DNA of 13,233 bases from Promethearchaeota archaeon (lineage in GTDB: Archaea > Asgardarchaeota > Lokiarchaeia > Sigyniarchaeales > SOKP01), in assembly GCA_030615145.1 (NCBI GenBank), contig JAUWZT010000083.1, positions 1 through 13,233 on the forward strand, read 5' to 3'. This document shows positions 6,817-12,228 of this stretch, in pieces (within the stretch, counting starts at the first letter, position 1; the number at the start of each line of letters is the position of its first letter). The notes under the pieces are model-generated. The model was not told where the DNA came from. It did not search any database and was given only the letters and a program-made list of their open reading frames with translations. Both the position numbers and the translations under genes were made by a program.

Positions 6817-7847
6817 ATAATTCCACCTTTACTATTTATTTCACTAATATCCATTTCATTTTCTTTTTTTTCTTCCTCTTGGATTCTAATCTGAAAGAGC
6901 CTCCTAAAATTCGCCGTATCTCTACTCATGGAATTAATTTTAACGTCATTCTCAAATAAGTATTTCATTAATTTAGGTAAATTATTCTCAAAATTTTCCA
7001 TTAATACTTCGATAGTTTCATTTCCAACGCGTAATACATTTTTGACTGAATCAAATTTTTGAACCGTTTTTATTACTTTTTGATCTAAATTCTCGATTGA
7101 AATTCTCGCTACTAAACCCCCACTTGGCAAAGAAGATATTAATTTTTGAGGTGTGTCAAATTCGAGTAATTTCCCCTGCCTTAATATCGCAGTTTTATCA
7201 CATATTAGTGCCGCTTCTAAATCGTGTGTAATAATAAACATAGTTGTGTTTAAATGTTGGTTTAACTTCTTTAAATAACTGAGTATATCATAGCGTTTCG
7301 ACGCATCCACACCAGTCGTAGGTTCGTCAAGAAAGAGAACTTTGGGATTATGTATTAAACCAATAGCCATTGAAAGACGCTTCTTTTCGCCCCCGCTCAT
7401 CCGCGATACCCTTTTTTTCCAAGTGTCCTCAGGAATGTCTAATATTTTAAACAGTTTTTCAGCGGTTTCCCTTGCCTTTTTTTTGTTCATTCCATAAGTA
7501 GATGTAAACACATCAACATTTTTTAAAGGATCTAATTCAAAATATAAATTCAATAGTTCTAGTTGAGGAACATATCCAATATTACCTAGAATTTTTGAAT
7601 GATTTCTTTTTTTACTAGGATTTAAACCCGTAACTACTACATTTCCACTCCAATTTTTCTTTTCAATTTGGCACGTTAGAACCCTAATAATTGTTGTTTT
7701 TCCAGCGCCTGAGATTCCAAACATACCAATGATTTCACCTTGCTTCACATTAAAAGATACATCGTTCACAACTTGGTTTTCCCCAAAGGTGACAGTTAGG
7801 TTATCTACTAATACCATTGTATTATCAGACGGACTTGAATTCTGCAT
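6810..7847 (-). CDS. ABC transporter ATP-binding protein (ABC-2 exporter type)
   Basis: The chosen start, ATG at 7847, gives 345 residues and follows GAGGTG by 4 nt; the site is the last codons and stop of permease B (GAG GTG TAA A ATG). An ATG at 7859 would include the ribosome binding site. All nucleotide-binding motifs are present: Walker A GISGAGKT (44-51), Q-loop Gln95, signature MSGGE (150-154), Walker B LFLDEP (171-176), and His208 in the H-loop. Residues 245-322 form the extra C-terminal domain usual in ATPases that pair with ABC-2 permeases. An acidic, lysine-rich tail follows (EEEKKENEMD). It would hydrolyse ATP in the cytosol to drive the two permeases, probably paired with the ATPase domain of the fusion protein encoded next. 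Confidence 0.95.
   Translation of the reverse strand: MQNSSPSDNTMVLVDNLTVTFGENQVVNDVSFNVKQGEIIGMFGISGAGKTTIIRVLTCQIEKKNWSGNVVVTGLNPSKKRNHSKILGNIGYVPQLELLNLYFELDPLKNVDVFTSTYGMNKKKARETAEKLFKILDIPEDTWKKRVSRMSGGEKKRLSMAIGLIHNPKVLFLDEPTTGVDASKRYDILSYLKKLNQHLNTTMFIITHDLEAALICDKTAILRQGKLLEFDTPQKLISSLPSGGLVARISIENLDQKVIKTVQKFDSVKNVLRVGNETIEVLMENFENNLPKLMKYLFENDVKINSMSRDTANFRRLFQIRIQEEEKKENEMDISEINSKGGIIS
6814..6829 (-). promoter_or_regulatory. Ribosome binding site deciding an AUC start for the repeat-ABC fusion
   Basis: The minus strand reads AAGGTGG, six bases (AATTAT), then ATC at 6816-6814. The site lies inside the last codons of the preceding ATPase gene, as at the other junctions of this unit. 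The ATG 45 nt further on has only A/T-rich sequence before it. Confidence 0.5.
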
Positions 7848-7848
7848 T

Positions 7849-9081
7849 TTACACCTCATACTTTCTTCTTTGAAATATTATATATGAAGTAATCAACAGA
7901 AAAATGCTTACTCCTAATAAAGTAAAAAAGTCAAAACCAAATACTGATTTTCCTTTAGTAACTATTCCTGTTATCAATGGACTTCCATGAGATAAAGGAA
8001 GGGCATATGCTATTACTTGTAAATAAATCGGCATAGCATCAATAGGGATAAAAATTCCACTTAACAAAATTAAAATTAGAAATACTCCAAAAAATAATTG
8101 ATTTGCTTGGGTTTTAGTTTTGCTGAATGTACTAATAAAAATTCCTATAGCAAGACCGTTAAACCCTAAAATAAATAATGCGAGGAATAAATCAAAGACT
8201 GATCCTACTAAGTATAATCCAAAGGCTAAGGCACTCATAACAAGTGAAAGATCTTGAACAATTAAAATGCATGTATAAGTGATATATTTTGCAGATAGAA
8301 TCTCTGCTCTTTTAACGGGAGTAAGCAATAATCTCGCAATTGGTTTTTCTTGAACTATTATTAAGATTGTTGAGACCATCCCAACGCCTATAACCATAAA
8401 AGAGAGAACAAGTACCATATTATAATTATATGTGAAACTATAGTCTTCAGGAATCGAGAATTCTTCAAAACCATTAACATCAAATTGAGGAGTTAAATTG
8501 TTTTGGTTGACAAAAATTTTAATAGAGTCATAAACAGCATTTAAATTCTCTTGAATTTTTTTAATATCTGATGAATCTGTTATGCAATCTATTAAACCGG
8601 GATACCCCCAGGTTAACAATTCAGAAAAATCCACTGGAATAGTGATAATAATCTTAATTTTCTTTGAAGTTAAGTAATTTCTAGCTGTTTCCATCGCATA
8701 AATATCTTCAGTAGCGTTAAAAAATTGTATAAGGTTTAATAAATTCGAGCTGTTTACAGCCTTAACATATTTCGCACTGTAATCGTCAAGATTTGATTCA
8801 GTAAAATTATTTTCATTAATAAACGTGTTTGAATCGTAGGAAACTAAAACACAATCTATAGGGTTGGAAGTAGAGCCTCCAATGTTAGCGGTTACTCCTA
8901 ATAAGGCAACTACAAGAGGAGGAACTATTAGCGCTATAAAAATATTGAATTTGTCAGTCCATAAAAGTTGAAATTCTTTCTTAATTTGTCTAAGTAATCG
9001 AAATGTACTATTCTTAAAATTAAATTTTTTCGTTTTAGCACCGTTAGACGATTTATCGTTGATTTGGTTGCTCTGTTTAAT
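7849..9081 (-). CDS. ABC-2 type permease B, apparent AUU start
   Basis: An open frame runs from just after the stop of permease A to 7849. The first ATG (8694) would remove 129 residues including the first membrane helix. A strong GGAGGTG (9094-9088) is followed by TAAAGA and ATT at 9081, so translation probably starts at AUU, giving 410 residues. There is no ATG, GTG or TTG between 9087 and 8694 in this frame. Helix 1 is at about 47-66 (FIALIVPPLVVALLGV), followed by a roughly 150-residue extracytoplasmic loop. Helices 2-6 are at about 222-243, 264-291, 295-318, 327-345 and 386-404. QEKPIARLLLTP (244-255) is the cytosolic coupling element after helix 2, and ALPLSHGSP is the conserved segment before the last helix. 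It forms half of the membrane pore with permease A. Its C-terminal Glu-Val is encoded by the ribosome binding site of the next gene. Confidence 0.88.
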   Translation of the reverse strand: MKQSNQINDKSSNGAKTKKFNFKNSTFRLLRQIKKEFQLLWTDKFNIFIALIVPPLVVALLGVTANIGGSTSNPIDCVLVSYDSNTFINENNFTESNLDDYSAKYVKAVNSSNLLNLIQFFNATEDIYAMETARNYLTSKKIKIIITIPVDFSELLTWGYPGLIDCITDSSDIKKIQENLNAVYDSIKIFVNQNNLTPQFDVNGFEEFSIPEDYSFTYNYNMVLVLSFMVIGVGMVSTILIIVQEKPIARLLLTPVKRAEILSAKYITYTCILIVQDLSLVMSALAFGLYLVGSVFDLFLALFILGFNGLAIGIFISTFSKTKTQANQLFFGVFLILILLSGIFIPIDAMPIYLQVIAYALPLSHGSPLITGIVTKGKSVFGFDFFTLLGVSIFLLITSYIIFQRRKYEV

Positions 9082-9094
9082 TCTTTACACCTCC
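9079..9094 (-). promoter_or_regulatory. Ribosome binding site deciding an AUU start for permease B
   Basis: The minus strand has GGAGGTG, then the permease A stop TAA, then AGA and ATT (9081-9079). The spacing of six matches the site-to-ATG arrangement at the next gene junction, where GAGGTG also contains the last codons of the preceding gene. Confidence 0.6.
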
Positions 9095-10236
9095 AATTTT
9101 TTAAATTTATAAGCAATATAAGCAATTACTAGAAAAACAAATGAAATTAAAAGAATAGAAAGCACATGTTCTAAATTTAACGATAACCCTCTTAAAGTTA
9201 TATCTGTTATAAGGATTGAAGCGTGGCTTAAAGGAAGCATGTCTGTAATAAATCGCGCACTCCCCAATGATTCAGGCGGCATAAGAGTTCCTGAAAAAAT
9301 TATAATAACAATAAACATCATCAAGTACATTTGATTAGCTCCTTGTTCTGTTGGGCTAATTGCAGAGATAAATAAACCTATGGCTACCCCACTAAAGCCA
9401 ATCATTATTAAAACTAGATAAAAATTAAATAACGAGCCTAAACTATATAAACCGAAAAATGACGTCATTACAAATATTTCTGTAGCTTGCATTATCATTA
9501 TTATAGTGTTTGCAATTAGTTTGCTAAGGATTATATCTCTTTTTGCAGTAGGGGTTATAAGCATTCGCGGAAGTGGACCCTCAGAAACAATTGTTAGAGA
9601 TGTTAAATTCATCGTAGTCCCAATTATTATTATTGGTAAAATCAGAGCCAATGAATAATTGAGCAATTGAGATTCCCACGAAGGCACTCCAAATTCAAGA
9701 TGTGGCACCATTATTGTAAAGTTTTCCAGCATATTGATTTCAACCCGAAAAAGAGCGAGAGGTTCTTGGAGAGCTACCTCAATTGCACCAACAGCGCTTA
9801 GATCAGACCCATCAATATAATAGATTAATATAGGATTAGTTTTATTTGCTACAGATTCTGAGAAATTTTGAGGGAGTACAATAAAAACATCTATTACTTC
9901 ATTTTTTAATAAATTAAAACACTGATCAAATGCTTCGTTATATTCTCCACTGTTAGTACTATTATAGTATCGATAAAGATCCCATGTTGTTGTATTCTGT
10001 TCCATTATCGAGATAAAAATGTCGTCGTATTGAGAAGAATTTGACGGGAAATTATCGTAAATAGGCATTTCATCGCGAGTTATAATCGCAGCGGTAAAAA
10101 ATTTCATAGGTCCAACACCCGTAGTAAGCCCAAAAATGACAATTAATATCATAGGTATTGCAAATAATAGAATTAAAGTTCTTTTATCAGATTTAATTCT
10201 ACCAAATTCTTTTTGTATTAATCCGCCTATGGTCAT
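9085..10236 (-). CDS. ABC-2 type permease A
   Basis: This 383-residue membrane protein has the ABC-2 exporter layout: a cytosolic N-terminal helix (LIQKEFGRIKSDKRT), helix 1 at about 20-41, an extracytoplasmic domain of about 150 residues with several N-x-S/T sites, then helices at about 193-215, 240-262, 270-293, 301-322 and 355-377. EGPLPRMLITP (219-229) is the coupling element that contacts the ATPase, and DMLPLSHAS (332-340) is the conserved motif before the last helix. It is similar in plan to permease B but clearly divergent from it, so the pore is probably a heterodimer. It is the first gene of the tight cluster. Its ATG has no strong ribosome binding site but has a TATA-like box about 26-33 nt upstream, which fits a leaderless or near-leaderless message. 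The substrate is unknown. Confidence 0.93.
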   Translation of the reverse strand: MTIGGLIQKEFGRIKSDKRTLILLFAIPMILIVIFGLTTGVGPMKFFTAAIITRDEMPIYDNFPSNSSQYDDIFISIMEQNTTTWDLYRYYNSTNSGEYNEAFDQCFNLLKNEVIDVFIVLPQNFSESVANKTNPILIYYIDGSDLSAVGAIEVALQEPLALFRVEINMLENFTIMVPHLEFGVPSWESQLLNYSLALILPIIIIGTTMNLTSLTIVSEGPLPRMLITPTAKRDIILSKLIANTIIMIMQATEIFVMTSFFGLYSLGSLFNFYLVLIMIGFSGVAIGLFISAISPTEQGANQMYLMMFIVIIIFSGTLMPPESLGSARFITDMLPLSHASILITDITLRGLSLNLEHVLSILLISFVFLVIAYIAYKFKKLEV

Positions 10237-10261
10237 TATGTTAAGCTCTTACAAGAAGTAT

Positions 10262-10271
10262 TCTATAAATT
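10262..10271 (-). promoter_or_regulatory. TATA box candidate for the ABC unit
   Basis: The minus strand reads AAATTTATAGAA, ending about 26 nt before the ATG of permease A. This is the distance expected between an archaeal TATA box and a transcription start at or next to the first codon, and it agrees with the lack of a ribosome binding site there. Confidence 0.45.
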
Positions 10272-10328
10272 TGAAGATCTGAAAAATAATAAATGGATAA
10301 TGATATTTAGACGATTTTTCTTAAAAAT

Positions 10329-10898
10329 TTACTGCACAATTTTGTCAACTGTTTGCAATAAATTATAATCCGAAACTAGTGTTAATTCATTCATTTTCAA
10401 AAGAGACCTTCTTTTTTTGTCTTTAACAATAAATTTTTGAAATGTTTCATTATTATCATTGATAAATTCCCAAAATTCTTCGTAAATATCTTGTAATGTT
10501 CTATTATTTTTTCTATTAAAGCTCTCTTCGATCTTTTTTGTTTCTTTTTTATTATCTGACTTTTTTGGCACATTTTTAATAGAATTGTCCTTTGATACTG
10601 AAGATTTATATAACTTTAAACTATTTACAAAATTATCTTCACACTTATGTTTTAGATTTTTCTTCTTTTTGTCATTCTCGGAATCTAATTGAAAATCTAC
10701 TTTTTGGTATCCACGTATTTTAAAATTTTTGTCTATAAATAATTGGAAGTGATGCTGACAAATTTCACCTTTAGGAACAGAGACGGTAGTTAGTTGAGAA
10801 GCTTGGTTAATTACGGACTTAGGAATCCGTACAGTGTTCTGTGTTTTACACACAGGACAAATAACTTGAACATATCTATTAATTGTTATAGCTTCCAT
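10329..10898 (-). CDS. Small zinc-ribbon-like protein of an apparently Asgard-typical type
   Basis: ATG at 10898 gives 189 residues; a TTG three codons upstream is less likely. The N-terminal 70 residues hold a probable metal site, Cys14-x-x-Cys17 (CPVC) and Cys47 with His49/His50 (EICQHH), followed by FQLFIDKNFKIRGYQKVDF. I recognise this pattern from uncharacterised Asgard archaeal proteins but know no assigned function. Residues 75-130 are a lysine/asparagine/serine-rich linker, and 131-189 a charged, probably helical C-terminal region (DIYEEFWEFINDNNETFQKF). There is no membrane segment, so it should be cytosolic. It lies 92 bp upstream of permease A in the same direction, and the promoter-like box between them suggests separate or only partly shared transcription. 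Confidence 0.8.
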   Translation of the reverse strand: MEAITINRYVQVICPVCKTQNTVRIPKSVINQASQLTTVSVPKGEICQHHFQLFIDKNFKIRGYQKVDFQLDSENDKKKKNLKHKCEDNFVNSLKLYKSSVSKDNSIKNVPKKSDNKKETKKIEESFNRKNNRTLQDIYEEFWEFINDNNETFQKFIVKDKKRRSLLKMNELTLVSDYNLLQTVDKIVQ

Positions 10899-10949
10899 AC
10901 AATTCAAAAATAAATTGATTTTATCGTCTTACAATCTATCTACATCTTA

Positions 10950-10960
10950 GAATATAAATA
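10950..10960 (-). promoter_or_regulatory. Possible TATA box for the zinc-ribbon gene
   Basis: The minus strand reads TATTTATATTC about 52 nt before the ATG, which would give a leader of about 25 nt. A weaker T-rich box (CAATTTATTTTTG, about 10906-10918) closer to the start would give a leaderless message. The choice is not decidable here. Confidence 0.3.
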
Positions 10961-10965
10961 CCCCT

Positions 10966-10996
10966 AATTTCGAAAACAATATTGTTTTTTGAAATT
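10966..10996. repeat. Inverted repeat after the hydrolase gene, possible terminator
   Basis: AATTTCGAAAACAAT is followed directly by ATTGTTTTTTGAAATT, so the arms pair over about 15 bp with one extra base, and the centre AAAACAATATTGTTTT is a perfect 16-bp palindrome. It lies about 20-50 bp past the stop of the leftward hydrolase gene, where a terminator would be expected. Confidence 0.5.
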
Positions 10997-11013
10997 AAAG
11001 CAGAAAAAATTCT

Positions 11014-11835
11014 TTATTTGTGTGAAATTTTGGACACATGTTCAATTGAATTAATCCATTCAAGAATTGCATGCATAAGCTCATTTCTAGTGTTATCGAA
11101 AGAATGACCATCCTGAAAAGCTCGGATTGTAATCTTATTAGCATTTTCTTCTAATAATTTTCTATACAACGGGAGAATATAATTCTCTATTGTAACTTTA
11201 GAATCATCCCAACCACCTATTAGCAAAAGTTGTTTACTAGCTAGAGCCTTTGAATTTAAGCGCTGGTCATACGGTGAGATATCTATATTTTGTTCCATGA
11301 TTTCTTTTGGGGTTGAATTTGGAGCAAATCTAATCACATTTTCTTGTTCTTTCATTTTCTCAAATATATTATCAACAATGTTCTTGAGGTTTTTATCTTT
11401 AGAATACTCGCGCATGAATTCGCCATGATCGTTTCCAGCTATTGAAAAAACAGCATTAATTTCACGATGATTTACTGCGTAAGAAAGAGCCATACCTCCT
11501 CCATCGCTATAACCTCCAATATAGAAACGAGATGTGTCAATTTTGAAACGTTTTATTTGTTCATTTTGGTGGAGAAATGTGTAAGCAGCTTGAATATCGA
11601 GTTGTGAGTTTGCAAAGCTATATAATCCATCGCTTTTATATGTACCACTGTAATTAAATGTTAAAACATTTATTCCTTTATCAGATAATTTCTGGCCTAA
11701 ACCCAGAACGTCTATTTCATTTCCAGGAATTCCATGCAATAGTACAATTGTTGTAAAGGGCCCATTGCCTTGAGCAAGATGGATTTTACCTTTTAATGTT
11801 ATTTCTCCTCTTTGAAAGACAATTTCAATTGACAT
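11014..11835 (-). CDS. Alpha/beta hydrolase (dienelactone hydrolase/prolyl-oligopeptidase-like esterase or peptidase)
   Basis: This 273-residue protein, without signal peptide or membrane helix, should be cytosolic. The fold is shown by VLLHGIPG (31-38, oxyanion-hole region), the nucleophile elbow IGGYSDGGG (106-114) with Ser110, the acid at Asp210 or Asp211 (LLIGGWDDSK), and the base His244 (FQDGHSF). The order and spacing of Ser, Asp and His are those of serine hydrolases of this superfamily. A helical insert at about 138-190 with many charged residues would form the lid over the active site. Ester or short-peptide cleavage is likely, but the substrate is not predictable. It has its own TATA-like box and is divergent from the acyl-CoA synthetase gene. 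Nothing links it to the ABC unit except orientation. Confidence 0.92.
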   Translation of the reverse strand: MSIEIVFQRGEITLKGKIHLAQGNGPFTTIVLLHGIPGNEIDVLGLGQKLSDKGINVLTFNYSGTYKSDGLYSFANSQLDIQAAYTFLHQNEQIKRFKIDTSRFYIGGYSDGGGMALSYAVNHREINAVFSIAGNDHGEFMREYSKDKNLKNIVDNIFEKMKEQENVIRFAPNSTPKEIMEQNIDISPYDQRLNSKALASKQLLLIGGWDDSKVTIENYILPLYRKLLEENANKITIRAFQDGHSFDNTRNELMHAILEWINSIEHVSKISHK

Positions 11836-11855
11836 AAATATGATTAATTAAATCA

Positions 11856-11868
11856 AATTATATATTAT
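11856..11868 (-). promoter_or_regulatory. TATA box candidate for the hydrolase gene
   Basis: The minus strand carries AATAATATATAATTT ending about 20 nt before the ATG, with the core TATATAAT starting about 29 nt upstream. No ribosome binding site precedes the ATG, consistent with a leaderless transcript. Confidence 0.45.
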
Positions 11869-11880
11869 TTTCTAATATTG

Positions 11881-11904
11881 AAATTTGGAGATTTCTCCAA
11901 ATTT
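11881..11904. repeat. Perfect 24-bp inverted repeat
   Basis: AAATTTGGAGA, two bases TT, then TCTCCAAATTT: eleven paired bases per arm with a two-base centre. It lies 46 bp upstream of the hydrolase start. It resembles an operator for a dimeric regulator, or could form a cruciform. Confidence 0.7.
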
Positions 11905-11939
11905 GGTTAGTGGCGACATTAACCGGAGGATACATATTT

Positions 11940-11965
11940 AATTCCTTTGCTATGCAAAAGGAATT
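11940..11965. repeat. Inverted repeat with short loop
   Basis: AATTCCTTTGC, TAT, GCAAAAGGAATT: eleven base pairs with one bulged A and a three-base loop. A shorter imperfect pair (GGTTA...TAACC, 11905-11924) lies between it and the 24-bp palindrome. Confidence 0.6.
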
Positions 11966-11986
11966 GATGCATCTTATTTTACTAAG

Positions 11987-12172
11987 GTGTTGTCCAAAAC
12001 CAAAAAGGATATATTTTCAAAATATAGAAGTGAAATTGGAGCTTTTGAATTTTTTGAGAATAGGATTTCATATATTGTTGACATAGATCTAAAATTACTT
12101 TTTATTCTTATTATTGGTTTCTCAGATAATTTCGAAAACAATATAGTTTCAACCTTCAAAACTAAATTTTAA
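11987..12172 (+). pseudogene. Possible small or decayed ORF, function unknown
   Basis: A GTG at 11987 opens 61 codons ending in TAA at 12172. The residue mix is protein-like (VLSKTKKDIFSKYRSEIGAF, then ENRISYIVDIDLKLLFILII), with alternating charged and hydrophobic stretches resembling the helix-strand pattern of a small alpha/beta domain. The frame continues upstream without a start to a stop just before 11941. A different frame is open upstream (11844 to about 12084, including LVATLTGGYIFNSFAMQK), and one extra A near 11956-11959 would join the two. There is no ribosome binding site. It may be the worn C-terminal part of a gene; I do not recognise its family. Confidence 0.25.
12127..12144. 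repeat. 18-bp direct copy of 10965-10982
   Basis: TAATTTCGAAAACAATAT occurs exactly at 10965-10982, inside the inverted repeat after the hydrolase gene, and again here on the same strand near the end of the uncertain small ORF. The two copies flank the hydrolase gene. Confidence 0.5.
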
Positions 12173-12190
12173 GTTCAATAAATAATAATC

Positions 12191-12203
12191 TTTTATAATA
12201 TAA
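12191..12203 (+). promoter_or_regulatory. TATA box candidate for the acyl-CoA synthetase gene
   Basis: TTTTATAATATAA lies about 27-38 nt upstream of the ATG at 12229, so transcription would begin within a few bases of the start codon. AAAGGGA (12211-12217) is a weak possible ribosome binding site, rather far at 11 nt. Confidence 0.4.
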
Positions 12204-12228
12204 TCTTTTCAAAGGGACAAATTAAATT

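Larger units (their letters stand above)
11836..12228. other. Divergent intergenic region with inverted repeats and a possible decayed ORF
   Basis: This 393-bp stretch separates two divergently transcribed genes. From left to right it holds the hydrolase promoter, a perfect 24-bp palindrome (11881-11904), two weaker inverted repeats, an uncertain small plus-strand ORF ending at 12172, and the promoter-like box of the acyl-CoA synthetase. Confidence 0.6.

Noticed and set aside
8934..9125. 63-codon minus-strand ORF across the permease A/permease B junction
   Set aside because: It lies out of frame over the end of permease A and the N-terminal part of permease B; both real frames have membrane-protein character and this one has none.
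11974..12159. 61-codon minus-strand ORF in the divergent intergenic region
   Set aside because: It has no ribosome binding site or recognisable pattern, and the opposite strand is more protein-like.
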